The notes: a model not told the origin generated them from the sequence alone. A DNA stretch of 20,885 nt from an uncultured Oscillospiraceae bacterium (GCA_910584835.1 CAJUEG010000044.1:1-20885); one strand, 5' to 3'; counted from the first letter of the stretch, positions 7,606-16,862 are shown. Numbers and translations are program-made.

Positions 7606-8898
7606 ATGACGTTTTCACAGTTTTGGGGCTCCTTCGGCTATCTTATGGCCCTTATGATCGGCGTGTACTTGGTGGCGCAGAAAATGCCACGGCGCGATCA
7701 TTTTGCCCTGCGTATGGCGCTGTGTGCCGCTGTGATCTTTGCATATAAATTTGGCTTTGACGTAGGGCTGAGAAGCCTTGAGCTGGACGAGGTCGCGGGG
7801 CTGGTGGTGCGTACCATGGACAGCTTCGTGCTGTATATGCTCTCGATAGCTGCCGTTGGCGTGTGCTTCTCGTGTGACATTTGGGCTATGCTGTTTTGTG
7901 CTACGGCCGGATACTGTATGCAGCACATGAGCCAGCGCACCTACCTTTTGCTCACAAAATACGTTTACCGCTGGGACAATGTAATCTTGGATTGTGTCGC
8001 ATTGGTGGTCATCACTGCCGTCTTCTATGTGGTACTTTATCGCACGCTTATCCGCGGCGCAGACTACCGGGGTACCATGTTGAACAGCCGTGTCCAGGTT
8101 GGGGTGAGCTTTATTGCCATTCTGATCACCATTTTTTTAAACTCCTTCGCCATGCGGGCCGCCGCTGGCATGGCAAACGTTATCGGTTATATCATCTTTT
8201 TCTCTATCATCACCGCAGTGCTGGTCTTTTACGTGGAATTTGGCTGGCTCGCGGCCAAAAAGGCGGAGCTGGAAAAGGACATGGTGTCTCGAATGGCAGA
8301 AGCCAACCGGGAACAGTATGAGATTGAAAAGGATATCACGGAGCTTATCAACATCAAATGCCACGATCTGAAACACCAGTTTTCCATGCTGGACGGACAG
8401 CTCAGCGAGCGGCAGATCGCGGAGTTGTCGGAGAGCATCAACATCTACGACTCCATTTTCAAAACGGGAAACAAGGCGCTGGACATTGCGCTTACCAGAA
8501 AAAGCCTTTTGTGCGAGAAGAAAGGGATCAAGCTTACCTGTGTCATGGATGGGGAAAAGCTCTCTTTCCTCACAGAAGAGGATATCTTCTCCCTCTTCTG
8601 TAACATCTTGGACAACGCCATCGAGGCGGTGGACGGCTTGACGGTAGAAAGCAAACGGCTCATCTGCCTGTCCACCATGACACAGGGTGGCAAGATTATT
8701 GTCCACGAGGAGAATTACTTCGACCACGACCAGCAGTTGCGGGACGGACTTCCTGTCACGACAAAGGGAGACAAGCGATATCATGGATTCGGCCTGAAAA
8801 GCATCAAGCGCATCTGTGAACGATATCGGGGAAATTGCACACTGAAGCTGGAGGGCGGGATTTTCGAGATGGAGTTGGTCTTCCCCATGAATCAATAG
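7606..8898 (+). CDS. GHKL-type sensor histidine kinase (AgrC-like class)
   Basis: A 430-residue membrane kinase, partner of the LytTR regulator. The ATG at 7606 follows GGGAGGGACGGAA; an in-frame ATG at 7501 lies inside the regulator gene and is rejected. About seven hydrophobic segments fill residues 1-215. A coiled linker (KKAELEKDMVSRMAEANREQ) leads to the phospho-acceptor site H253 in CHDLKHQF. The ATPase domain has the N box NILDNAIEAV (from residue 333) and the G box HGFGLKSI (from residue 393). No agrB/agrD-like peptide genes are visible nearby, so the signal is unknown; a peptide from elsewhere or a small glycan product are both possible. Confidence 0.87.
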   Translation: MTFSQFWGSFGYLMALMIGVYLVAQKMPRRDHFALRMALCAAVIFAYKFGFDVGLRSLELDEVAGLVVRTMDSFVLYMLSIAAVGVCFSCDIWAMLFCATAGYCMQHMSQRTYLLLTKYVYRWDNVILDCVALVVITAVFYVVLYRTLIRGADYRGTMLNSRVQVGVSFIAILITIFLNSFAMRAAAGMANVIGYIIFFSIITAVLVFYVEFGWLAAKKAELEKDMVSRMAEANREQYEIEKDITELINIKCHDLKHQFSMLDGQLSERQIAELSESINIYDSIFKTGNKALDIALTRKSLLCEKKGIKLTCVMDGEKLSFLTEEDIFSLFCNILDNAIEAVDGLTVESKRLICLSTMTQGGKIIVHEENYFDHDQQLRDGLPVTTKGDKRYHGFGLKSIKRICERYRGNCTLKLEGGIFEMELVFPMNQ

Positions 8899-8918
8899 CA
8901 TCCTATCAATTTATCCCC

Positions 8919-8956
8919 AAAAAGGACGTCCTGCTAAGTCAGGACGTCCTTTTTTG
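8919..8956 (+). terminator. Strong intrinsic terminator after the sensor kinase
   Basis: AAAAAGGACGTCCTG (8919-8933) and CAGGACGTCCTTTTT (8940-8954) are perfect 15-base complements around a six-base loop, with more T's following. It separates the two-component unit from the glycosidase operon. The symmetric A/T runs would let it work on both strands. Confidence 0.9.
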
Positions 8957-9016
8957 TTAAAGAGCAGCTGTCAAAATAAGAATATGTTGTCTAAATGCAA
9001 GAGTGTGTGCAATCAG

Positions 9017-9045
9017 TTGAATCTGTTCTTTGGCATGACTATACT
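9017..9045 (+). promoter_or_regulatory. Sigma-A-type promoter of the glycosidase operon
   Basis: TTGAAT (9017-9022) and TATACT (9040-9045) are spaced by exactly 17 bases, followed by a leader of about 50 bases and the AGGAGG site of the first GH3 gene. This is the clearest promoter in the window. The 60 bases upstream are AT-rich and free for activator binding. Confidence 0.7.
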
Positions 9046-9102
9046 AAAACCGCTGAGAAAAGCAAGGATAGATTCAGCAAATTGTAACAAGGAGGAAAAA
9101 AG

Positions 9103-12100
9103 ATGAAAAGAAACCGACATTGGCTCACATCCCTGATTGCATTGCTCTGCTGTTTCGCTCTGGTGCTCCCGCTGGCCGGGTGCGATCCGGAGGACACCGC
9201 CAATCCCAGCTTGGATCCCAGTGAGGAGGCCTCCATTGCCCCAGGCCCCTTGCCTGTGGAGAACGGCAAGGTCTCTGTTACCGGCACACAGGCCGGCTTT
9301 GTTGAGTACGGAGGCAAGTATTACACCGACTTTGCTACTTTGGATGAGGAACGGGCCGCAGCTAAGATGGTCAACATCCAGGTGGCGGAGGAGGGCTTCG
9401 TCCTCCTGAAGAACGACAACTGCCTCCCCTTGGGGGAGAATGAGCTGAACGTCTCCATGTTCGGATATAAGACTGCCAACATCATGATGGGCGGCGGTGG
9501 CTCCGGTTCTGGCCGCCCTGGACAGTACGGCGTGCCCATGACCACTCTCCAGATGGGCATGGAGGAGGCCGGGTTCCGCGTTAACCAGCGGCTGCTCTCC
9601 TTCTACAGCAGCAAATCTGCTGAGGTGAAGCCGGAGGACATCCCTGAGTCAATTACCTATACATACGGCTCCTACAACGACGCGGCCCTGGTGATGGTGT
9701 CCCGCTCCGGATCGGAAGGCTCAGACGAAAAGACCTTCGGCTATGAGCCCGATCAGAACGCCGACGAGAACGCCCATATGCTGGAGCTCACTGATGTGGA
9801 GAAGTCCCTTATCCGCTACGTCAAGGAACGATTCGACAAGGTCATCCTTATTGTCAATTCTTCCAACGCCATGGAACTGGGAGAGGTCAACGAGGCCAAG
9901 ACAGACAGCAACCTGGGCGTGGACGCCATCCTGTGGGTAGGCCACACTGGCAACGATGGTGCCGCCGCCATCGGCCGCATCCTCAACGGCAGTGTCTGCC
10001 CTTCCGGTCGCACCGCAGACACCTACGCGGTAGATTTCACCCAGGATCCCACCTTTACAAACTTCGGCTCCAACGCCCAAAACCTGGAGGCGGACGGCTC
10101 CCGCATGGATAACAACATCTACGTGGGTGACACCGCCACTGATTACCATTCCGTGGAATACCGAGAAGGTATATACGTGGGCTACCGCTACTATGAAACC
10201 AAGGGCCATGACGCGGGCGATGAGTGGTACAAGGCTAACGTGGTCTACCCCTTCGGCTATGGTCTGAGCTACACCACCTTCACTCAGGAGTTTGATGGTG
10301 TAGCCGAGACCGGAGAGATTACTGATCCTGCTTCCATCATCACTGTGAGGGTGAAGGTCACCAACACCGGCGATATGGCTGGTAAGGACGTGGTTCAGCT
10401 GTACTACACCGCCCCCTACACCGAGGCCGGCATTGAGAAGGCCCATGTGAACTTGGGTGCATTCGCCAAAACCAACCTGCTCCAGCCTGGTGAGAGCGAG
10501 GTCGTAACCCTCCAGCTGGTGGCCCAGGATATGGCCTCCTTTGACTGGAACGATGCAAACGACAACGGCTTCCGTGGTTATGAGTTGGAGGCGGGGGACT
10601 ACGTACTGTCCATCCGCTCCAACGCCCACGATGAGATTGCCTCCATCACCCGCACCATTCCCTCCGATATCCAGTGTACCACTGACTACACCACCGGCGC
10701 CGAGATCCGTCCCCTGTTTGGAGGCGACGAGGGGCTGGAGGACTACAAGTCCACCAACGATACCCTGGAGAACAATCTGATGAGCCGTGGTAGTGGTCTG
10801 GAGCTCCCCACCCCCCTGAATCGGGAGGAGCGCACCTGGAGCCAGGTCGAGATGGACGAACTGGATAGCCAGAAAACCTTCTTCAGCTGCGACGATACAG
10901 AGGAGGATCCCTGGTATGTCTCTCAGGTACCGTCTACCTGGACCCAGAACAAGGGTGAGCGGGATGAAGATGGCAAGACCGCTATCCAGCTGGCCGACCT
11001 AATGGGGCTGTCCTACACTGAGCCTACCGTGGTGGGCGGTGTGGCCACAGCTGCTACCGATGAGGGCACCCAGAAATGGGACGAGTACATGAACCAGCTC
11101 ACCTGGGAGGAGCTGACCACCATCGTTTCCTACGGTGGCTTCGGCCAGCCCGGCGTGGAGACCATTGGCAAGAAGCAAAACGGTGCCTATGACGCCGCAG
11201 CCCACCCCTTCTGGAACGGCGGGATGTTCGGTGGCGCCCAGCCCCCCGAAGATCAGATGGGCACCAACTGGGTCACTCCCGCCGTGTGGGGCTGCACCTG
11301 GAATGTGGATCTGCTGCGGCAGATTGGTGTCATGACCGGCAATGAGGCCCTGTTTTTTAATGTGAATGGCCTATACGGCTTTTCTACTAACATCCACCGC
11401 AGCCCCTTTGGCGGCCGAAACTTTGAGTACCTGTCCGAGGACGGTCTGCTGTCCGGTAAACTACTGGCCGCCCTGTGCAAGGCCTGTACTGAGAAAGGCC
11501 TGGTCACCTATACCAAGCACTTCATGATGAACAACCAGGAGACCAACCGGAACACCAACGGTGGCGTGATGACTTGGGCCACCGAGCAGGCCATCCGGGA
11601 AATTTACGCCAAACCTTATGAGATTGCCGTCAAAGAGGGCAATAACTCCGCTTTTATGACCGCTTTTAACCGCATTGGCAAGTCCACCTGTTCGGACAAC
11701 TACGCCCTTTTGGAACTGCTGACCCGGGACGAGTGGGGCTTCTGCGGACATAACGTCACAGACTACATGGACTACGCAGAATACCGCTACACCAACCTGA
11801 TGACCCGCGCCGGCAACGAACTTCCTTTGGGCGGCATGAATAAGCTCATCGGAAAAGGCAAGGGCGGCGACTCTTCCTCCACCGAGGGCACCTGGAGCGC
11901 TGAGCAGAATACCGTGCTGGTGGCCCCCAATGCCGCTGATGCCGCAGCCGCCAACGACCTGCGCAAGGCGGGCGACAACGCGGGCGCTTCCGCTTACGAA
12001 ACCGTTCCCTCCGCCACCCAGTGGTTCAATGTGCGCAAGGCCGCGCAACGTGTCCTATACTCCAACGCCAACAGCAATGCCATCCTCAACGGGTATGCCT

Positions 12101-12387
12101 ACCAGCTCAACAAGGAACTGACCTACACTGCGGGCGAGATGGTAGGTTCCGTCAGCTTCTTCGGTAGCCGAGGCGAGCAGATCCTCAAGACCGATTTTGA
12201 TGCCGTCAGCCCCGACGTATGCGATGTAAAAATCGTAGAAATGGATGAGATCCCCGGCATGACCGTGAACGAGGCGGGGGAGATCATGGGTACGCCCACA
12301 ACCCCCGGCGACTATGTCATCCAAGCCAAGGGCACCTTGGACGGCTGGGTGTACTGCCGGCTGACCATCACTGTTCACATCGTGTAA
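9103..12387 (+). CDS. Lipoprotein GH3-family glycosidase, permuted domain order
   Basis: A 1094-residue surface enzyme or enzyme-like protein. The ATG follows AGGAGG. Signal peptide with lipobox LAGC (Cys27). Domain order is reversed from classical GH3: the alpha/beta sandwich comes first (EEGFVLLKNDNCLPL, with acid/base candidate E205 in SGSEGSDE), then a fibronectin-III-like domain (PFGYGLSYT, about 380-510), then the TIM barrel (about 655-920) with TKHF at K805-H806 and nucleophile candidate D887 in NVTDYMD. This permuted order is known in ruminal Clostridia GH3 enzymes. The C-terminus carries a putative Ig domain (AGEIMGTPTTPGDY). The DGP motif expected in the first barrel strands is absent (TIGKKQNGAYD at 687-697), so substrate binding may differ. 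Substrate probably beta-glycoside; not determinable. Confidence 0.85.
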   Translation: MKRNRHWLTSLIALLCCFALVLPLAGCDPEDTANPSLDPSEEASIAPGPLPVENGKVSVTGTQAGFVEYGGKYYTDFATLDEERAAAKMVNIQVAEEGFVLLKNDNCLPLGENELNVSMFGYKTANIMMGGGGSGSGRPGQYGVPMTTLQMGMEEAGFRVNQRLLSFYSSKSAEVKPEDIPESITYTYGSYNDAALVMVSRSGSEGSDEKTFGYEPDQNADENAHMLELTDVEKSLIRYVKERFDKVILIVNSSNAMELGEVNEAKTDSNLGVDAILWVGHTGNDGAAAIGRILNGSVCPSGRTADTYAVDFTQDPTFTNFGSNAQNLEADGSRMDNNIYVGDTATDYHSVEYREGIYVGYRYYETKGHDAGDEWYKANVVYPFGYGLSYTTFTQEFDGVAETGEITDPASIITVRVKVTNTGDMAGKDVVQLYYTAPYTEAGIEKAHVNLGAFAKTNLLQPGESEVVTLQLVAQDMASFDWNDANDNGFRGYELEAGDYVLSIRSNAHDEIASITRTIPSDIQCTTDYTTGAEIRPLFGGDEGLEDYKSTNDTLENNLMSRGSGLELPTPLNREERTWSQVEMDELDSQKTFFSCDDTEEDPWYVSQVPSTWTQNKGERDEDGKTAIQLADLMGLSYTEPTVVGGVATAATDEGTQKWDEYMNQLTWEELTTIVSYGGFGQPGVETIGKKQNGAYDAAAHPFWNGGMFGGAQPPEDQMGTNWVTPAVWGCTWNVDLLRQIGVMTGNEALFFNVNGLYGFSTNIHRSPFGGRNFEYLSEDGLLSGKLLAALCKACTEKGLVTYTKHFMMNNQETNRNTNGGVMTWATEQAIREIYAKPYEIAVKEGNNSAFMTAFNRIGKSTCSDNYALLELLTRDEWGFCGHNVTDYMDYAEYRYTNLMTRAGNELPLGGMNKLIGKGKGGDSSSTEGTWSAEQNTVLVAPNAADAAAANDLRKAGDNAGASAYETVPSATQWFNVRKAAQRVLYSNANSNAILNGYAYQLNKELTYTAGEMVGSVSFFGSRGEQILKTDFDAVSPDVCDVKIVEMDEIPGMTVNEAGEIMGTPTTPGDYVIQAKGTLDGWVYCRLTITVHIV

Positions 12388-12436
12388 AACTACATCCCAT
12401 CCAATCAAAAGCCCGTTGCGACGGATCGAACAAAAT

Positions 12437-12470
12437 CGGACGGTCCCGTCTTTGGAGGCGGGGCCGTCCG
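12437..12470 (+). other. Intercistronic stem-loop, first GH3 / lipoprotein gap
   Basis: CGGACGGTCCCG (12437-12448) and CGGGGCCGTCCG (12459-12470) pair over 12 bp with one G-U, around a ten-base loop. The following GCCCCTTTAC is not a clean T-run. It could be a partial terminator, an RNA-stability element or a processing site that lowers expression of the downstream genes. The gap of 118 bases shows no convincing promoter. Confidence 0.6.
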
Positions 12471-12505
12471 GCCCCTTTACGGAACATCTGACGAGGAGGA
12501 ATATC

Positions 12506-13900
12506 ATGAAAAAGCATACAAAACTGTTCTCTCTTCTGCTGTGCGGCGCGCTGGCTCTTGGTCTGTCCGCCTGCGGCGCGGATCAGCCGGGGTCCGGAAG
12601 CGCCCCGCTCCAGTCCGCCGCTCCTACCGAGACGGTCAAGCCCTCCGACAGCGGCAGCCCCGAGAAAAAGGTGGGCAAGGTAGAGATAGTCACCGAACCC
12701 GAAAAGACAACCTACTGGGTAGGAGAAGAGTTTTCTCCGGAGGGTGGTGTAATCAAGGTCAGCTATAGGGACGACACCACCGAGGAAATCCCCATGACTG
12801 ATCCTGCTGTGGAGATTGGCACGGTCAAAACCAGTTCCTCTGGGCGAAAGCAGGTCAAAGTGACCTTCGGAGGCAAGAGCGACTCCTTCTATGTGGTGGT
12901 GACGGAGCAGGGTGCGCAGGTGACCTTCCACCTGAACTATGACGGTGCGCCGGCGGACATCGTCACAGCCGCAGAGAAGGACGCGGCTGTGACCGCCCCT
13001 GCGGATCCCACCCGGGAAGGCCACGCCTTCGGCGGCTGGTATACCGACGCTGCCTGCACCGTGCCCTACGACTTCGAGGCGGTGGTCGCTGAACCTCTGG
13101 AACTGTATGCCTTCTGGAAGGAGAATGGGGCCGCCTACCACAGCGTGACCTACAGCCTGAACTACTATGGCCAGCTGCCTGACACTTATACCCAGCAGGT
13201 CAAAGAAGGTGAGTCCGTCCGGGAGATTGCACTGACCCCCCAGCGGGAGGAGTTCGACTTTGACGGTTGGTACACTGACGAAGCTGGCACGGCAACCTTT
13301 TCCGTTGGCACCCCGGTAACCGGGGACATGACTGTGTACGCCAAGTGGATCAAGACCAAGTCTGGTTTCTCCACCTATATCTTTGAGGCGGAACACACCA
13401 ACCTGGCGGGTAAAGAGGGCCCCGGTATGTCTGGTTCGGCGGCAGGTGCATCCATGATCGTTAACGACATGAAAAATCAGGGGGCCAGCGGTGGGAAGTT
13501 TGTTTCCTACCTCTATAAGAATGGTCTCGCTCTGGAGTTCTATCTGGCCAGCAGCGAGGCGGTGAGCGATGCCACCCTGACTCTGTCCATTGCCGGGGAG
13601 ATGGAGAACATCAATTTGACCCCTGAAACTTATCTCGTAGAGGTTAACGGGATCGCTCTGAACTATGCTCCCGTGTCGCTGGAAAGCGGCGGTGCTTTCA
13701 CCGATGGCATTGTGATCAGCGGCGTCAACCTGACGGAAGGAGCCAACACCATCCGTTTGGTAACCAACAATAGCGTCAATCCCATGGGGGAGGGCGTAGG
13801 GACTTACCAGGGTACCGCACCCATGGTGGACTGCATTAAAATCACTACCAATGCTGTGGTAAGCTGGGACGGCGTCCAGGGCCTTCCTGTCCAGTATTGA
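12506..13900 (+). CDS. Cell-surface lipoprotein with Ig-like, InlB B-type repeats and CBM6/35-like domain
   Basis: A 464-residue lipoprotein starting at an ATG six bases after GAGGAGG. Signal peptide with lipobox LSAC (Cys23), then a Ser/Pro/Thr-rich spacer. Next comes a bacterial Ig-like domain (about 55-135: YWVGEEFSPEGGVIKVSY). Two InlB B-type (Listeria-Bacteroides) repeats follow (139-207 and 214-283, each with a GGWYTDAA or DGWYTDEA core). The C-terminal region (about 290-455) begins YIFEAEHTNLAG and resembles the CBM6/35 carbohydrate-binding fold. I see no catalytic domain. It probably binds a glycan at the cell surface for the neighbouring glycosidases. The CBM assignment rests on pattern and is less sure than the repeats. 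Confidence 0.72.
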   Translation: MKKHTKLFSLLLCGALALGLSACGADQPGSGSAPLQSAAPTETVKPSDSGSPEKKVGKVEIVTEPEKTTYWVGEEFSPEGGVIKVSYRDDTTEEIPMTDPAVEIGTVKTSSSGRKQVKVTFGGKSDSFYVVVTEQGAQVTFHLNYDGAPADIVTAAEKDAAVTAPADPTREGHAFGGWYTDAACTVPYDFEAVVAEPLELYAFWKENGAAYHSVTYSLNYYGQLPDTYTQQVKEGESVREIALTPQREEFDFDGWYTDEAGTATFSVGTPVTGDMTVYAKWIKTKSGFSTYIFEAEHTNLAGKEGPGMSGSAAGASMIVNDMKNQGASGGKFVSYLYKNGLALEFYLASSEAVSDATLTLSIAGEMENINLTPETYLVEVNGIALNYAPVSLESGGAFTDGIVISGVNLTEGANTIRLVTNNSVNPMGEGVGTYQGTAPMVDCIKITTNAVVSWDGVQGLPVQY

Positions 13901-13913
13901 ACGGGTGAATGCT

Positions 13914-16862
13914 ATGAAAGGAAAGAAGAAAAACAGCGGCGTCCGCATCTGGGCGGTGGTCAGCTCCGTTCTGATTGTTTTCCTGGCTGTGGCCACCCTA
14001 CTCACCCAGGTGGTAATGGTGGATATAATTTCCTCCCTGCTGGGCCGTGATGTTGCAGTCTACAAGGATGGCACCCAGGCGCTGTACACCCAGACCTATG
14101 CCGACAAAGCAGAGGTATACGCTGCTGCCAATGCAATGAACCAGCGGGTGTGTGAAGAGGGCTTTGTTCTGCTCAAAAACGATGATCACGCCCTGCCGCT
14201 GGATAGCAACAGCAAGATCAGCGTATTCGGTAAAAACAGTGTTAATCTTGCCTATGGCGGTTCCGGCTCCTCTGGCGGGGACAAATCCCAGGCCGTGGAT
14301 CTTTACCAGAGCTTGGAAGCCGCCGGGTTTTCCGTCAATCCTACGCTGAAGGCTTTCTATGAGGATGACAAACAGTCCGGTGATCCTCGTTCAGAGAATT
14401 CCAATGACTTGGACACCGGCGACTCTGTGTTCTACAGCACCGGAGAAACGCCCCAGGCCATGTATACCGATGTAGTCAAAAACAGCTATATGGAGTACGG
14501 CGACGTGGCCCTGGTAGTCCTGACCCGCATCGGCGGCGAAGGCTTTGACCTGCCTCGGAGCATGACGGGCGTATCCGGAGCGCGCAATGAGGACGATCAC
14601 TATCTCCAGCTGGATCAGAACGAAACAGACCTGCTGGAGGCGGTATGCGGGGCGGGCTTCGGCAAGGTGGTGGTGGTGATTAACAGCGGGGCGGCCATGG
14701 AGCTGGGCTTCCTGGAGAATCCGGATCACTACGCCTATCAGGAGAAAATTGATTCCGCCTTGTGGATAGGCTTTCCTGGGGCCACAGGAACTATGGCCTT
14801 GGGCCGCATCCTTAACGGCGAGGTGAATCCCTCGGGCAGGACGGTGGATACTTACGCCGCCAGTTTCAAGAACAGCCCCGTGTGGGCCAACTTCGGCGAC
14901 AATCTGATCCCTGGCAGTGCGGACGGCAGCGGCGACCGCTACTTGGGCACAGGGGCTGACAATTACTACTTTGTAGATTATGAGGAGAGCATTTACGTAG
15001 GCTATCGGTACTATGAAACCCGGGGCGCGGCGGACGAAGCGTGGTATGAGCGGGAGGTGATCTACCCCTTCGGCTACGGACTGAGCTACACGGAGTTCGA
15101 GTGGTCGGTGGAGGACGCCTCCGAGATTGAGAACGTCTCTCTCTCGGACGCAGATAGCCAGTTTACCCTCCGGGTGCGGGTGAAAAACATTGGAAATGCC
15201 GCAGGGAAGGATGTGATTCAGCTCTATGGCCACGCACCTTACTACGAGGGTGGGATCGAGAAGTCTGAGGTGGTGCTGCTGGACTTTGCCAAAACAGAGG
15301 AGCTGCGCCCCGGGGAGGATACGGTGGTAGAGTTGAACTTCAACCCCTACTACCTGGCCTCCTATGACTACCGGGACGCCAACGGTAACTGGGACGCCTG
15401 CTATGAGCTGGATGCCGGGGAGTACGCTCTATATATCAGCCGAAATGCCCATGACCGAGCGCTGGAGATCCCCTTCCAGATAGAGGAGGACATTGTAATC
15501 TATGAGGATCCCGTCACTGGCAATACGGTGGAGAACCGCTACACCGACGTAGATTTGGACAGTTCAGACTATCACCTGCAAACCCTGTTGTCCCGAGCCG
15601 ACTGGGAGGGGACGATGCCCCAGCCCCCCGGGGAGGCAGATCGAACCATTGACAGTGCCTTTTTGGCTGCACTGAAGAGCATGGAACACAACAACCCAGA
15701 TGCGGACGGATATTACAACGAGGAGATCCCCGCTTTCGGCAATACATCCAGTTCCCTTACTCTCCACGACCTGATTACCTATGACGGGGATGGGAGCGTG
15801 GTGCGAGATGGGCGAGGGGATATTGTCTCCTACGATGATGAGCGTTGGAACGAGTTGATCAGCCGCCTGTCCGTTTCGGAGTTGGTAAACCTGTGTAACA
15901 TGGGGGCTTTCAAGAGCAATGAACTGAAAACTATTGGAAAACCTCTCACTAATGACACCGACGGCCCTACTGGTTTCACCAACTTCATGGATCAGAGCGG
16001 CACCTACTGGGACACCTGCTATTACTGCGCTGAGGTGGTAATGGGTTCCACCTGGAACCAAGAACTTATGGAGGAGCTTGGGGCTATGGTGGGCAGCGAG
16101 GGTCTGGTAGGTGCGGATGGGAAGGGCAATAACCTGCCTTATTCTGGGTGGTACGCCCCAGGTGTCAATATCCATAGAAGCCCCTTCGGCGGTCGCAACT
16201 TTGAATACTTCTCGGAGGACGGCGTGTTTAATGGCAAGATGGCCGCCGCCGAGATCCGCGGATGTGCCAGCCAGGGTGTGTACTGCTTTGTCAAGCATTT
16301 CGCCCTGAACGAGCAGGAGACCCACCGCTCGTCCAACGGAAGCGGAACCTGGGTGACAGAGCAGGCCATGCGGGAAATATACCTGAAGCCTTTTGAAATC
16401 GCGGTGAAGGAGGGCGGAACTACCGCCATCATGAGCTCTTTTAACCGCATCGGTACCCGCTGGACCGGTGGCGATCACCGGCTTTGCACCCAGATCCTGC
16501 GGAACGAGTGGGGGTTCCGGGGGATGGTGATCACTGACTTCAACACCACCTCCTATATGAACCTGAAGCAGATGGCGTACGCCGGGGGCGACCTGAACCT
16601 GGGTAATGACATGACCTTGCCTGACGTGATCCAACCCAACTGGTGCAATCAAGAGGATACGGCAGATCTGGCGGTTTTGCGGAACAGTGTGAAGAACATC
16701 CTGTATACTGTGGCCAATTCCAACGCTATGAACGGCGAGGTGGATCATTACGCCCCCGCTTGGTGGAAGATCGCCGTGATTGCGGTGGACTGCGTGGCTC
16801 TTGCGGGGATTGTTGTCTGGGGCATTCTGGTGTGCCGCAAAGGAAAAAAAGAAACGGATTAG
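13914..16862 (+). CDS. Membrane-tethered GH3 glycosidase, permuted, helix at each end
   Basis: A protein of about 982 residues. ATG 13914 with GGGTGA seven bases upstream is preferred over an in-frame GTG at 13905. An N-terminal anchor (WAVVSSVLIVFLAVATLLTQ) follows a basic stretch. A second helix closes the protein (IAVIAVDCVALAGIVVWGILV) with the basic tail CRKGKKETD. The positive-inside rule puts both ends in the cytoplasm and the enzyme outside. Domain order is sandwich (acid/base candidate E209 in RIGGEGFD), fibronectin-III-like (PFGYGLSYTEF), then TIM barrel with the sugar-binding D683 in DTDGPTG, K794-H795 and nucleophile candidate D875 in VITDF. Unlike the first GH3, all expected active-site elements are present. 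It starts 13 bases after the lipoprotein gene. Confidence 0.85.
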   Translation: MKGKKKNSGVRIWAVVSSVLIVFLAVATLLTQVVMVDIISSLLGRDVAVYKDGTQALYTQTYADKAEVYAAANAMNQRVCEEGFVLLKNDDHALPLDSNSKISVFGKNSVNLAYGGSGSSGGDKSQAVDLYQSLEAAGFSVNPTLKAFYEDDKQSGDPRSENSNDLDTGDSVFYSTGETPQAMYTDVVKNSYMEYGDVALVVLTRIGGEGFDLPRSMTGVSGARNEDDHYLQLDQNETDLLEAVCGAGFGKVVVVINSGAAMELGFLENPDHYAYQEKIDSALWIGFPGATGTMALGRILNGEVNPSGRTVDTYAASFKNSPVWANFGDNLIPGSADGSGDRYLGTGADNYYFVDYEESIYVGYRYYETRGAADEAWYEREVIYPFGYGLSYTEFEWSVEDASEIENVSLSDADSQFTLRVRVKNIGNAAGKDVIQLYGHAPYYEGGIEKSEVVLLDFAKTEELRPGEDTVVELNFNPYYLASYDYRDANGNWDACYELDAGEYALYISRNAHDRALEIPFQIEEDIVIYEDPVTGNTVENRYTDVDLDSSDYHLQTLLSRADWEGTMPQPPGEADRTIDSAFLAALKSMEHNNPDADGYYNEEIPAFGNTSSSLTLHDLITYDGDGSVVRDGRGDIVSYDDERWNELISRLSVSELVNLCNMGAFKSNELKTIGKPLTNDTDGPTGFTNFMDQSGTYWDTCYYCAEVVMGSTWNQELMEELGAMVGSEGLVGADGKGNNLPYSGWYAPGVNIHRSPFGGRNFEYFSEDGVFNGKMAAAEIRGCASQGVYCFVKHFALNEQETHRSSNGSGTWVTEQAMREIYLKPFEIAVKEGGTTAIMSSFNRIGTRWTGGDHRLCTQILRNEWGFRGMVITDFNTTSYMNLKQMAYAGGDLNLGNDMTLPDVIQPNWCNQEDTADLAVLRNSVKNILYTVANSNAMNGEVDHYAPAWWKIAVIAVDCVALAGIVVWGILVCRKGKKETD

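Noticed and set aside
8957..9021. LytTR (AgrA-type) direct-repeat operator upstream of the GH3 promoter
   Set aside because: TCAGTTGAA at 9013 and TATGTTGTC at 8983 are weak matches and are 30 bases apart rather than the 21-22 expected; not strong enough to call.
12368..14005. Long minus-strand open frame (545 codons)
   Set aside because: It mirrors the lipoprotein gene, which has a signal peptide, ribosome binding site and recognizable domains. GC-rich codon use opens the opposite strand.
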